Shown one piece after another: positions 1-8,321 of a DNA stretch of 38,267 nucleotides. The notes under the pieces were generated by a model. The model had not been told where the DNA came from and made no database searches. It was given only the letters and a program-made list of their open reading frames with translations. Source of the DNA: Flavobacteriales bacterium. Its GTDB lineage: Bacteria > Bacteroidota > Bacteroidia > Flavobacteriales > Flavobacteriaceae. The stretch spans positions 1-38,267 of the forward strand of contig JAHEDS010000016.1 of assembly GCA_024641135.1 (NCBI GenBank), in the 5' to 3' direction. Both the position numbers and the translations under genes were made by a program. Every line of letters begins with the position of its first letter. The stretch's first letter is position 1.

Positions 1-626
1 CGTTCCAATACGCGTTCTAAAACTAATTCTCCCCAGTTCCCTTGCATTTTGGTGTCACCTTTTAACGCTTTGGTTAAATTATTGGTGTCCTTACTCATTT
101 GTTCATTAAGCTCTTTTAAACCAATAATTTGTCTGCGCAAATCAGCACTTCGGGTAATATCTTCTTTATTCGTTTCTTCAACGCGCTTTTCAAAATGTTG
201 AATCTTCTCTTGAAGTGGTTTTAATATTGTATCTAAATTTTCTTTATTCTGAATGGTGAATTTACTAGACTTTTCATCTAATATTTTATTTGCAAGATTC
301 TCAAATTCTTTGGTGAATTTTTCCTGAAGTTTTTCAACTTCTGCTTTTTGCTCTTCATTTTTTTGCTTTAAGTTCTCAAAATCGGCGTTTTTCCTTGCAA
401 TTTCAGAGCTTAATAATTCTTTTTCATTTCTAATACTATCACGATCATTTTCAATTTTATTCAAATTTTTCTTTAAATCTTCACTAATTAAATGCATTTG
501 ATTTAATCGTTCTTCTAGCGAACTTTGCTCACCCTTATTTTTAAGTTTACTAAAATAGGTACCTAAAAAGAATCCTAAAACCGCGAAAATTAAAACAGCA
601 AAAAATTGAATAATAAAGTCAGTCAT
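1..626 (-). CDS. rmuC: RmuC family DNA recombination protein (3' end cut by window)
   Basis: The reading frame runs off the left edge, so only about the first 208 residues are present. The protein starts with one membrane-spanning segment (about residues 4-26, MTDFIIQFFAVLI...), then a long charged coiled coil rich in Glu, Lys and Leu (about residues 30-160). The visible end carries the family motif GNWGELVLERVLE, which opens the RmuC nuclease-like domain. RmuC proteins are membrane-anchored, nuclease-fold proteins that limit inversions at short inverted repeats. The start is the ATG whose complement is at 624-626; a TATCTTTG promoter box lies about 20 bases upstream. The gene is separated by 82 bases from the ABC transporter operon, which is transcribed in the same direction toward it. 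The coiled coil plus GNWGE motif makes the family call secure. Confidence 0.9.
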   Translation of the reverse strand, partial: MTDFIIQFFAVLIFAVLGFFLGTYFSKLKNKGEQSSLEERLNQMHLISEDLKKNLNKIENDRDSIRNEKELLSSEIARKNADFENLKQKNEEQKAEVEKLQEKFTKEFENLANKILDEKSSKFTIQNKENLDTILKPLQEKIQHFEKRVEETNKEDITRSADLRRQIIGLKELNEQMSKDTNNLTKALKGDTKMQGNWGELVLERVLE

Positions 627-645
627 AAATAAGAATGTATTTTAC

Positions 646-653
646 CAAAGATA
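646..653 (-). promoter_or_regulatory. Predicted -7 promoter box of rmuC (TATCTTTG)
   Basis: The minus strand reads TATCTTTG, an exact match to the Bacteroidota TAnnTTTG element. It would place the transcript start about 13 bases before the rmuC ATG. I see no clear TTG at the -33 position, as is common in this phylum. Confidence 0.45.
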
Positions 654-708
654 ATTTTTTTAGTTTGAAGTTTAAAGCTTTTAACCTCGTAAAGAGAATG
701 AGAAGTAT

Positions 709-1503
709 TTATTTTATCACTCTGAATTTTTTTGTTTTATCATCAAAAACAATTAAATCTTTTGGAAACAACTTATTGAAAGTACCATTTGAAATTAAAT
801 TAGAAGGATTATCTGTAATAACATTTTCATTTGTCATTACGATTATTGTGTCACATAACTGAATGGCTAAATCTATTTCATGTGAAGAAAACAAAATAGT
901 TTTTTTTGTCTCTTGCGCTAGCTTTTGTAATAATTTTAAAATATAAGCTTTATGATACATATCTAGATGAGTAGTTGGTTCATCTAAAATAATGAGATCG
1001 GTATCTTGTGCCAAAGCTCTTGCAATCATGGCTTTTTGAAGTTGTCCATCGCTTAACTCAAAGCAATTTTTATATTTTAAATTTTCAAGATTAGTGAGTT
1101 TTAAAGCCTCATTTACCTTCTCAATATCTTCCTTTGTTAGGGATCCAACCCAATTAGTATAAGGTTGTCGTCCTAAAGCGACGAGCTCAAATACAGTTAA
1201 ATTTTTTGAAGGCATGGCCTCTGTTAAAACAAGACTTAATACTTTGGCTAAATCTATGGATTGGTATTCGTTCAAGTTTTTGGCATTAATTTGAATACTA
1301 CCTTGCAATGGTTTTTGAACATTAGTTAATGTTCTTAAAAGTGTTGATTTACCAATACCGTTTGCTCCAATTAATCCTATAAGTTCGCCTTTATATAAAT
1401 TAATATTAATGTTTGAAGCAATAATGGATTGCTGTTTTTTTGAAGAATAACCTATGGTTAATTTATCCGTGCTTAAAATGATATGTTTTTGAAAATCTTT
1501 CAT
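709..1503 (-). CDS. btuD: ABC transporter ATP-binding protein, cobalamin/siderophore type
   Basis: This is the ATPase subunit of a type II (BtuCD/FecCDE-like) importer on the cytoplasmic face of the inner membrane. Visible motifs are Walker A GANGIGKST (residues 46-54), the signature ELSDGQLQKA, Walker B DLIILDEPTTHLD and the switch histidine in SSHEIDLA. Its 264 residues are normal for the family. It is the last gene of a three-gene minus-strand operon (binding protein, permease, ATPase), with 8 bases between the permease stop and this ATG. The divergent neighbour is a TonB receptor under a cobalamin riboswitch, so vitamin B12 is the most likely substrate; haem or iron-siderophore import cannot be excluded from the ATPase alone. 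Confidence 0.85.
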   Translation of the reverse strand: MKDFQKHIILSTDKLTIGYSSKKQQSIIASNININLYKGELIGLIGANGIGKSTLLRTLTNVQKPLQGSIQINAKNLNEYQSIDLAKVLSLVLTEAMPSKNLTVFELVALGRQPYTNWVGSLTKEDIEKVNEALKLTNLENLKYKNCFELSDGQLQKAMIARALAQDTDLIILDEPTTHLDMYHKAYILKLLQKLAQETKKTILFSSHEIDLAIQLCDTIIVMTNENVITDNPSNLISNGTFNKLFPKDLIVFDDKTKKFRVIK

Positions 1504-1511
1504 ATAAAAAT

Positions 1512-2543
1512 CTAAAATATCATTTTACGTTTCCTAACCAGTAACCATATCACCACTGGTGCTCCAACTAATGATGTTATTGCATTTATTGGTAAAGTAT
1601 AATCGCTATTAGGGACTTGTGCAATACTATCGCAAATAAGCATGACAATGGCTCCGAATAAAAATACGGCAGGTAGCAGAATTTTATGATTGGACGTATT
1701 GAAAATCTGTCTTGTTAAATGTGGAATTGCCAATCCAATAAATGCGATTGGGCCTGCAAATGCGGTTATAGTACCGGCAAGTAAACTAGTAGCTATAATA
1801 ATTATTAAACGGCTTTTTTTAATATTTAACCCTAAACTTTTAGCATAATTTTCACCTAGCAGTAAAGAGTTTAAAGATTTTATTGAACTAATACTTAATA
1901 TGATTCCAAAGCAATAAATAATGAATAAGATGCTTAGTTCATTCCATGATAAGTTACCTAAACTTCCAAAGCCCCAAAATATGTATTGTTGCAATTGTTC
2001 AGCCGAACCAAAATAAGATAGAACACTAACAATGGCTGCTGTTATACTTGAAAACATTAGGCCTATAATAAGAATAGCCATAGTGTCACGTATTTTTAAT
2101 GAAACCGCCATGACAGATATTAATACTAAAAAACTACCAAGACTTGCGGCAATTACAATACTCCATTTTGAAATCAATAATACAGCAAAAACACTTCCAA
2201 AAAAACTAGAGCCTAAAATAATAAGCGCAACACCTAAACTGGCTCCAGAGCTAATCCCTAAAACAAATGGGCCTGCTAAAGGGTTTCTAAATAAAGTTTG
2301 CATTAAAAGTCCCGAAATACCTAAGCCAGAACCTACTAATATAGCTGTAAATGCTTTTGGTAGTCTGTAATTTTGAATAATGTATTGCCAGGTTTCTTGT
2401 CCTGTTTCAATTCCAATAATACTATTAAATATGTCTTTTAAAGGAATGGACACAGAGCCTAGACTTATATTTATTATAAAACAAATAATTAAGACTATTG
2501 TTAGAATTGAAAATGAACGTGTATGTGTTATTTGGTTAGACAA
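1512..2543 (-). CDS. btuC: FecCD/BtuC family ABC transporter permease
   Basis: A polytopic inner-membrane protein of 343 residues with about ten hydrophobic helices, typical of BtuC/FecCD permeases. Characteristic segments include YRLPKAFTAILVGSGLGISG near residue 59 and the conserved GPIAFIGLAIPHLTRQ (about 265-280), the region that touches the ATPase. It forms the channel through which the binding protein delivers its substrate. The reading frame has no early ATG. The best start is the TTG at 2543, placed directly after the TAA of the upstream binding-protein gene, which suggests translational coupling. The riboswitch-linked receptor next door makes cobalamin the likely substrate. Confidence 0.85.
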   Translation of the reverse strand: MSNQITHTRSFSILTIVLIICFIINISLGSVSIPLKDIFNSIIGIETGQETWQYIIQNYRLPKAFTAILVGSGLGISGLLMQTLFRNPLAGPFVLGISSGASLGVALIILGSSFFGSVFAVLLISKWSIVIAASLGSFLVLISVMAVSLKIRDTMAILIIGLMFSSITAAIVSVLSYFGSAEQLQQYIFWGFGSLGNLSWNELSILFIIYCFGIILSISSIKSLNSLLLGENYAKSLGLNIKKSRLIIIIATSLLAGTITAFAGPIAFIGLAIPHLTRQIFNTSNHKILLPAVFLFGAIVMLICDSIAQVPNSDYTLPINAITSLVGAPVVIWLLVRKRKMIF

Positions 2544-3767
2544 TTAGTTTAATTTTTTAAAAAAATAAGGGATATAAGATTCTAATAGTTCAGGGTGGCA
2601 TATTTTAATTAAATCTTTTAAAACTAAATCGGGTCTTGTCAATCCTAACTCATAATATAAAACACCACCTGTTTCACCCATAGTGTTAGTGAATGAAAAT
2701 ACGTTTTTATTTTGAAATGATTTAAACATAGTATAGTGTTCATTACTTTTTCTTAGTGATTCTAAGCTGTTATAATTTGAAGGACTTAGCCAAATATCGG
2801 CATTTTTAGCTTTGGTAAATACGGTTTCAAAATTTAAAGCTAAGCTACCGGTTCCTTTAGAATCTTTAAAAAGGTAATTAGTGTTAGCGTCTTCCATTAA
2901 TTGTGCTTCTGTACTTGTTCCATTCGGCAAATACCAAATATCATTATGCATAGCGCCACTTAATATAGTAGGTTGGCTTTTAAGTTTTGATGCTATTTGT
3001 TTAGCTTCTAAATAGTTTTTTTCAATGTTATTAAAAATAGAGTCTGCTTCTTTTTCTTTGTTAAATAAAACCCCAAAAAGCTTTATCCATTCTGCTTTTG
3101 CTAAAGGAGAATCTTCAACCCAATCACCATTGTAAATAACCGGAATATTTGATTTTTTAATGGTTTCAAAAGTTTTATTATTTCCGTCAATACCAAAACC
3201 AATGACTACATTTGGTTTTAATTCTAATAAAACTTCAGTATTAATACTTTCATTTTTACCTAATTCTCTAACTAATTTATTATCAATTCTTTTTCTAGTT
3301 TTTTTAGAAGAGATGTAATCTGTTCCTGGAAATCCAACTAATGTTTCTTCCATATTTAACAATTCCAACCCAGGAATATGGGTAGTTGAGGTAACTACTA
3401 TTTTTTTTATGGGAATAGATAAAATAGCATCAAAATCTTCATTATTTAATTTTATTGTGGATAGATTATCTTCAGGTACTAACCCATATTTATAAATTTT
3501 ATCAGCATTTGGCCATGGATTTTTAATTTCTAAAACTTTATAATTTCCAAAATCTGTTATTGAGAATCCTTGGGCATACTTTAATGGTATTTTTATTTCT
3601 AATATAGAGGGCTCTATACTCTTTGCAACTTCTTTTTTACAATTTGTAAAAAAGAAAAATAAGGTTATTACTAAAAAATATGGAATGAATTTTATGTTTG
3701 ATCTTTGTAACAATTGTAACTGGTTCTTATTTTGATGGTTTATATTTTTGAATAAATTGATGGCCAT
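2544..3767 (-). CDS. btuF: ABC transporter substrate-binding lipoprotein, BtuF-like
   Basis: First gene of the importer operon. I start it at the ATG at 3767 (MAINLFKN); the frame stays open to a TTG three codons earlier. The N-terminus has a hydrophobic signal segment ending in a lipobox-like TNC followed by KKE, so the mature protein is probably a lipid-anchored periplasmic receptor. The rest has the TroA-like two-lobe fold pattern, including LELKPNVVIGFGIDGNN and ADIWLSPSNYNSL. The long N-terminal part before the fold (SITDFGNYKVLEIKNPWPNA) is common in Bacteroidota members. A candidate TAnnTTTG box lies only about 12 bases upstream (complement 3779-3786), so the transcript may be nearly leaderless. 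The start overlaps that of a divergent 35-codon ORF. Confidence 0.85.
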   Translation of the reverse strand: MAINLFKNINHQNKNQLQLLQRSNIKFIPYFLVITLFFFFTNCKKEVAKSIEPSILEIKIPLKYAQGFSITDFGNYKVLEIKNPWPNADKIYKYGLVPEDNLSTIKLNNEDFDAILSIPIKKIVVTSTTHIPGLELLNMEETLVGFPGTDYISSKKTRKRIDNKLVRELGKNESINTEVLLELKPNVVIGFGIDGNNKTFETIKKSNIPVIYNGDWVEDSPLAKAEWIKLFGVLFNKEKEADSIFNNIEKNYLEAKQIASKLKSQPTILSGAMHNDIWYLPNGTSTEAQLMEDANTNYLFKDSKGTGSLALNFETVFTKAKNADIWLSPSNYNSLESLRKSNEHYTMFKSFQNKNVFSFTNTMGETGGVLYYELGLTRPDLVLKDLIKICHPELLESYIPYFFKKLN

Positions 3768-3873
3768 GAGAGACAATTCAAATTTAACAATATATATAGT
3801 TGCAGGGGTAATAATACTTCATTTTTTGGTTGGCTTTATTTACTTGGTTTATAAAATGACAAAGAAAAAGTAA
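3766..3873 (+). CDS. Hypothetical 35-residue single-helix membrane protein
   Basis: An ATG-started ORF of 35 codons. The product has a short polar head (MRDNSNLT), one hydrophobic helix (about residues 9-29, with HFLVGFIYLVYK) and a basic tail KMTKKK, the layout expected of a small N-out/C-in membrane protein. Its ATG shares bases with the btuF start codon on the other strand, in a CATG at 3765-3768. A TATTTTTG box at 3743-3750 could start its transcript. I do not know its function. Its place in the B12 locus suggests a link to transport, but this is inference. It could be a chance ORF, although a perfect helix plus a triple-lysine tail within 35 codons is suggestive. Confidence 0.5.
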   Translation: MRDNSNLTIYIVAGVIILHFLVGFIYLVYKMTKKK

Positions 3874-3919
3874 ACCTTTAATAATTATTTTAATCTTAAT
3901 AATTACTTTCGCATAGAAA

Positions 3920-4095
3920 ATGGTTTCAACCAATTTATTATTGTTTGAATTAAAAGGGAATCTGGTTTAAATCCAGAGCTGTTCCCGCAACTGTAATCTT
4001 TGTTCCTTTAATGGAATGCTTAGTGCAAAACTTCAAGTCACTGGAAATATTTTCTGGGAAGACCAGCATTAAGACGAGAGTCAGGAGACCTGCCT
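3920..4095 (+). promoter_or_regulatory. Cobalamin (B12) riboswitch aptamer
   Basis: The region holds the conserved blocks of the cobalamin riboswitch in order: AAAAGGGAATCTGG then AATCCAGAGCTGTTCCCGCA, then ACTGTAA, TCACTGG, TGGGAAGACC, and the B12 box GTCAGGAGACCTGCC ending at about 4094. GGGAA pairs with TTCCC as in known members. It precedes the TonB-dependent receptor on the same strand, where high cobalamin would normally switch expression off. Outer limits are approximate. Confidence 0.93.
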
Positions 4096-4115
4096 TTTTT
4101 AAAAATATATAAGTC

Positions 4116-4136
4116 AAACTTTCGGGATAAAAGTTT
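4116..4136 (+). promoter_or_regulatory. Hairpin after the riboswitch, possible expression platform
   Basis: AAACTTT (4116-4122) and AAAGTTT (4130-4136) form a perfect 7-bp stem around the loop CGGGATA. It lies just 3' of the aptamer and touches the first possible ATG (4137). It may be the regulatory stem whose loop contacts the aptamer; this is inference from position. Confidence 0.4.
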
Positions 4137-4178
4137 ATGTATGTTAATTCATACTATTCTCGAATAATTAGTAATTTA

Positions 4179-6116
4179 ATGAACAACAAAAAAAAGGTAA
4201 TTAGTTTATTATTTTTTGGGGTTTCAACTCTTGGCATTAGCCAGCAAATAGTTGATTCTACACTGATACAACAATTAGATGAGATTGTTATAACCGATTC
4301 TAAATTTAAATTAAAACGAGAGAATTCCGGTAAAGTTATTACCAAAATTTCTCAAGCCGAACTGCAGAATCAGCAAGGAAAATCTATTGCAGAAATTATT
4401 AATACTACAGCTGGATTAGAAATTAATGGCACAAAAAGTAATGCAGGCCAAAACCTGAATTATTATGTTCGAGGAGGTCGTAACCGGCAGGTTTTAATAC
4501 TTATTGATGGTGTGGCATTAACCGATGCTTCACAAATAGCAAATGATTATGATTTACGTTTACTAAACACAGAACAGGTTGAAAGTATTGAAATTTTAAA
4601 AGGGGCCGCAAGTACACTTTATGGTTCTGGTGCTGCGACTGCAGTTATAAATATTAAGTTGAAAGAGGCTTCAAATAAACCCATTTCTGCGAGTTTTAGA
4701 AGTATTTTAGGAAGCAATAAATCACAATCAGACAATACATATAGTATTAATGATTTTAGAAATTCCGTGTCCATCAATGGAACTTTAAATAAGTTTAATT
4801 ATTTAGCAAGTTTTGGTAATCAATTCACAGATGGATTATCGTCCTTATCTAGAGGTGTTGAGCCAGATAAAGATGTGTTTAATTCCATTAATGGGAAATT
4901 TAAAATAGGATATAATTTCTCTAATAACTTTAAAATTTCGGCTTATGGTAGCTTTGACGATTTTAAAGCTGAATTTGATGATGTTTATTCTGGACCAGAA
5001 ATTGAGGATGCGGCTGTAACAGACCAAAGTCGTTTCGGAATTTCTTCAGAGTTTAACTATAGTAATGGCAGCATAACTTTAAATGCAGTTTACAATACTA
5101 TAAACCGTGATATAAGGTCAAGCTATCCCGCTAATTACAAAGCGCAAAGTTTTGTTTCAGATGTTTTCAACCGGTATCAATTTAATAATAAAATATATAC
5201 AGTCTTAGGGGTTAATGCTCAGAAAAACAATATGGAAAGCCTTATAATTCCTTATGGGAGTTCATATTTAGAGCAAAGTATAAATCCTGATATTGCGAAT
5301 TTTGTGATTTTGGATCCATATGCTAATATGGTTTACGTATCTGATTTTGGATTGAATATGAATTTTGGTACCCGCTTGAATAATCATTCAGAATATGGGT
5401 CGCATTTGGTATATAGTATAAATCCATCGTTTAAAAAAAATGTTGCATTTGGCTATTTAAAGGGATTGGCGAGTTTTAGTACGGCTTATATTACTCCATC
5501 TTTATATCAGTTATTTGAACCAACTTATGGGAATTCAGATTTACAACCTGAGGAAAATACTACTTTAGAATTTGGAATAGAGGTAAATGCTAAAAATAAA
5601 GCCACTGTTAGTCTGGTTTATTTTAACAGAAAGGAATCTAATTTTATTGATTTTGTCGATTTAGGTAGCTATGTATATAAGTATCAAAATATTGATAATA
5701 CTTTTAATGCTAGCGGGTTAGAATTAAATATAAATTTTAAATTTTCAAATCAACTGTCAGTTCAAAGCAATGCTACTTTTACTCATGTTGAGGAGGATTT
5801 AAGTTTAAGGATTCCAAAAGTTAAAATCAATGCTTCGTTATCCTATCAATTATCTAAAACGACGTTTACGAATCTATCTTATCAGTTCAATGATAGTAGG
5901 CATGATGCCTTTTTTAACGATACAACATATAATACTGAACAAGTAATATTAAATAAGTATGCGCTATTCAATTTTTATATTAGTCATAAATTAAAAAATA
6001 AGAAAATCTTACTTTTTGCCAATGTGACCAATATTTTGAATGAAGATTATGAAGAGTTATATGGGTATTCAACCAAAGGGCGAAATATAAATTTGGGGTT
6101 GAATTTCGATTTTTAA
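4179..6116 (+). CDS. btuB: TonB-dependent outer-membrane receptor, BtuB-like (vitamin B12)
   Basis: An outer-membrane beta-barrel receptor of about 645 residues. The frame is open from an ATG at 4137, but the ATG at 4179 gives a standard signal peptide (MNNKKKVISLLFFGVS, cleavage near GISQQ), so I prefer it. Next comes a TonB-box-like DEIVITDSKF, then the plug domain (GKSIAEIINTTAGLEINGT, NYYVRGGRNRQVLILIDGV, VESIEILKGAASTLYGSGA), then the barrel with LYQLFEPTYGNSDLQPE and a C-terminal strand ending in aromatic Phe (NLGLNFDF). The cobalamin riboswitch directly upstream points to cobalamin or a related corrinoid. The matching ABC importer is encoded divergently. A bidirectional terminator follows the stop codon. 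Confidence 0.92.
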   Translation: MNNKKKVISLLFFGVSTLGISQQIVDSTLIQQLDEIVITDSKFKLKRENSGKVITKISQAELQNQQGKSIAEIINTTAGLEINGTKSNAGQNLNYYVRGGRNRQVLILIDGVALTDASQIANDYDLRLLNTEQVESIEILKGAASTLYGSGAATAVINIKLKEASNKPISASFRSILGSNKSQSDNTYSINDFRNSVSINGTLNKFNYLASFGNQFTDGLSSLSRGVEPDKDVFNSINGKFKIGYNFSNNFKISAYGSFDDFKAEFDDVYSGPEIEDAAVTDQSRFGISSEFNYSNGSITLNAVYNTINRDIRSSYPANYKAQSFVSDVFNRYQFNNKIYTVLGVNAQKNNMESLIIPYGSSYLEQSINPDIANFVILDPYANMVYVSDFGLNMNFGTRLNNHSEYGSHLVYSINPSFKKNVAFGYLKGLASFSTAYITPSLYQLFEPTYGNSDLQPEENTTLEFGIEVNAKNKATVSLVYFNRKESNFIDFVDLGSYVYKYQNIDNTFNASGLELNINFKFSNQLSVQSNATFTHVEEDLSLRIPKVKINASLSYQLSKTTFTNLSYQFNDSRHDAFFNDTTYNTEQVILNKYALFNFYISHKLKNKKILLFANVTNILNEDYEELYGYSTKGRNINLGLNFDF

Positions 6117-6123
6117 TTTAAAA

Positions 6124-6155
6124 ATCAAAGGCTAATTTAAGTATTAGCCTTTGAT
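6124..6155. terminator. Bidirectional intrinsic terminator between btuB and the S41 protease gene
   Basis: ATCAAAGGCTAA (6124-6135) and TTAGCCTTTGAT (6144-6155) form a perfect 12-bp stem with an 8-base loop between two convergent genes. The U-tracts are weak on both strands, so efficiency is uncertain. Confidence 0.75.
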
Positions 6156-6163
6156 GTAATTAA

Positions 6164-7651
6164 TTAATCAAAATGTTTTTTATTAATAATGTAATCAGGA
6201 ATCTTTTTATCAGTGTACATGTCGTCTGAAAAAGGAATAAAACTGTTACTGTCTTTTATTAGTTTTAAGTTTGGTATTGCTTTCGCTTTTATATCAGCAA
6301 TTTTTCCTGTATTTTCAATTTCAGAAATAGCAGCAGCTAAAAGTGTTTCATTGATGTCACCAATTACGCCCAAATTCAAGTAGCTCTCTTTTAGTTCAAT
6401 GTCTGGAGTTAATCCATCGTAGTAATCTGTATATCCTACTTTGTTTAAAGATTTAAAAATAAGGGGTTGCATAGCATAAGCATGATTTGGATTCGCATTA
6501 TCGCGACCAAAATTATCAGAATCATATAATGTTGTAGAAGCCTGATATTTTCCATAGGTATTTTCACCAATGTGAATCACGTCTATATAAGGATCAAGGC
6601 TGTTTATTACTAATTCACTTGCTGAAGCAGACGATTTAGTAGCTAAAATATACACTTTTGATAAATTTAAACTATTCAATGCTGTACCATCGTCATTATT
6701 AGTAAATCTGTTAATTAACAATTCTGGGTCTTCAGCTTCAAAAGCTGCTTGAAACTCACTATTCCATAGTTCCGTGCTAAAAATATCTCCATTAAACTGA
6801 CCAGTAATCATACTTGATAAAAGAATGGCAGAATTTACAGAACCACCTGGGTTATAACGTAAATCTAAAATTAAATCTTGTACATTATTTGCTTTAAAAT
6901 TTGAAAAAACATCATTTAATTGGCCATCATAATTAGCAGTAAACCCATTATACATTAAATACCCCACATTATTTCCTCCAACGTTCAATATTTCCGATTT
7001 ATAAATAGGGTTTTCACTGTATTCTAACTTATTAAGACTAACAGATTCGGTCCCGGGTATTACTACATCATCCGTTTTATCATCTGGAGTGCCATTATCA
7101 TCATAAGTTGCTTTATTTATAGTATAAGTGTTGTTAGATAATAGGCTATTATAATTTGTTGTTGTTAAAGGTGTATTATTGATAGTATTAAATATATCAC
7201 CTCGTTTTACCCCTTTATTATCTGCATCGCTATTCGGCAATACTAATCTTACAACACCCATTACCATTGTATTACTATTAGGCTCTAAGAAGAGTTGAAA
7301 TTCCATTCCATTACTGGTTGTAATACCACTAAACATTTGCTCTAATGCTATATAATCATCAACTATCCAACTGTATTTATCAACGGTTTCTCTCTGATAA
7401 ATCAAACTTTCAAATAAGTCTTCTGGTGTGTCGTAATTATTTAAATAATTAACATACTGTTCATTATTAGAAAATCTGTCATTTGCTAAATCAGGGATGT
7501 TGTCTTTATACAAGTAAAAAATATTCATTCCTTTCCAAACAAAATCACTGATTTCATTACCTGAAACAGTATTATCGTCATTATCTTCAAAGCAACTAAT
7601 TAATAATAAAGTGGAGAAAAAAATAAGTATTATGGCTTTTAAGTTTTTCAT
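6164..7651 (-). CDS. S41 family C-terminal-processing-type protease, lipoprotein
   Basis: A 495-residue envelope serine protease. The N-terminus is a lipoprotein signal (hydrophobic stretch ending LLLISC, Cys20) followed by acidic EDNDDN. A PDZ-like segment lies around residues 115-165 (VKRGDIFNTINNTPL). The S41 core covers about 225-440, with GYLMYNGF, LILDLRYNPGGSVNS and ATKSSASASELV. Ser343 and Lys368 (GENTYGKYQAS) are 25 residues apart, matching the Ser-Lys dyad spacing of Prc/CtpA. The family cleaves proteins near C-termini or degrades envelope proteins; the substrate here is unknown. The gene stands alone, convergent with btuB and divergent from the ECF sigma operon. The acidic insert DDNGTPDDKTDD near residue 185 looks like a surface loop. 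Confidence 0.88.
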   Translation of the reverse strand: MKNLKAIILIFFSTLLLISCFEDNDDNTVSGNEISDFVWKGMNIFYLYKDNIPDLANDRFSNNEQYVNYLNNYDTPEDLFESLIYQRETVDKYSWIVDDYIALEQMFSGITTSNGMEFQLFLEPNSNTMVMGVVRLVLPNSDADNKGVKRGDIFNTINNTPLTTTNYNSLLSNNTYTINKATYDDNGTPDDKTDDVVIPGTESVSLNKLEYSENPIYKSEILNVGGNNVGYLMYNGFTANYDGQLNDVFSNFKANNVQDLILDLRYNPGGSVNSAILLSSMITGQFNGDIFSTELWNSEFQAAFEAEDPELLINRFTNNDDGTALNSLNLSKVYILATKSSASASELVINSLDPYIDVIHIGENTYGKYQASTTLYDSDNFGRDNANPNHAYAMQPLIFKSLNKVGYTDYYDGLTPDIELKESYLNLGVIGDINETLLAAAISEIENTGKIADIKAKAIPNLKLIKDSNSFIPFSDDMYTDKKIPDYIINKKHFD

Positions 7652-7722
7652 AAGGGCAAATTTTTAAATATATTGTTTTCAAAACTTAAAATTACTTACA
7701 TTATTGTACAATAAAAATTTTT

Positions 7723-7750
7723 TGTAACAATTTTAATTGTAGTTCGTCGT
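7723..7750 (+). promoter_or_regulatory. Predicted ECF-type promoter of the sigma factor operon
   Basis: TGTAAC (7723-7728) is followed after exactly 16 bases by CGTCGT (7745-7750). An AAC-type -35 and a CGTC-type -10 with about 16 bp between them is the classical ECF sigma promoter layout. It lies 62 bases before the sigma factor ATG, which fits autoregulation. Confidence 0.6.
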
Positions 7751-7811
7751 AATATCAAAAGCACAAAAAAAGCATTTTTTAAAACAAACTATACCAAACC
7801 AAAAAAAGAAA

Positions 7812-8321
7812 ATGACGCAGACAGAATTTTTAAATATTGTCTTGCCCTTTAAAGATAAAGTGTTTCGCTTGGCGAAACGATTGTTAGTGTCAACGGAAGA
7901 GGCTGAAGACGCTACACAAGAAGTTCTTATCAAGCTTTGGAATAATCAATCAAAGTTTGAAGAGTATAAAAATGTTGAGGCATTTTCAATGACAATGACT
8001 AAGAATTATTGTTTAGATAAATTAAAATCGAAACAAGCACAAAATTTAAAAATTGTTCATAGTAACTATCAAGATCATAATATTTCTTTGCAAAAAGAAA
8101 TAGAAACTAAAGATAGTTTAGATTGGGTAGGAAGAATTATTCAAGATTTGCCAGAACAACAAAAAATGGTGATTCAATTAAGAGATATTGAACAATATGA
8201 ATTAGATGAGATTAGCGAAATGCTTGGTATGAATAATACTGCAGTACGAGTAGCCTTATCTAGAGCGAGAAAAACAATACGTGAAAAATTAACTAATACA
8301 CACAGTTATGGTATTAAATAA
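7812..8321 (+). CDS. ECF-type RNA polymerase sigma factor
   Basis: A 169-residue sigma-70 family protein of the ECF group, with region 2 and region 4 only. Region 2 spans about residues 10-75 ([31 protein letters not shown]), and region 4 about 110-160 with helix-turn-helix [20 protein letters not shown] and [12 protein letters not shown]. It would direct RNA polymerase to stress or envelope-response promoters. It is the first gene of a four-gene operon with a probable anti-sigma factor (overlapping by 14 bases) and two DUF4252 proteins. An ECF-like promoter upstream suggests it transcribes its own operon. The signal is unknown. Confidence 0.93.
   Translation: MTQTEFLNIVLPFKDKVFRLAKRLLVSTEEAEDATQEVLIKLWNNQSKFEEYKNVEAFSMTMTKNYCLDKLKSKQAQNLKIVHSNYQDHNISLQKEIETKDSLDWVGRIIQDLPEQQKMVIQLRDIEQYELDEISEMLGMNNTAVRVALSRARKTIREKLTNTHSYGIK

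Noticed and set aside
635-862. 75-codon plus-strand ORF over the end of the ABC ATPase gene
   Set aside because: Mostly antisense to the btuD-like gene; low-complexity Phe/Lys/Ser content and no motif.
4137-4178. Longer N-terminus for the TonB receptor (MYVNSYYSRIISNL)
   Set aside because: It puts 14 extra residues before a normal signal peptide; the ATG at 4179 fits export better, though the upstream start is not excluded.
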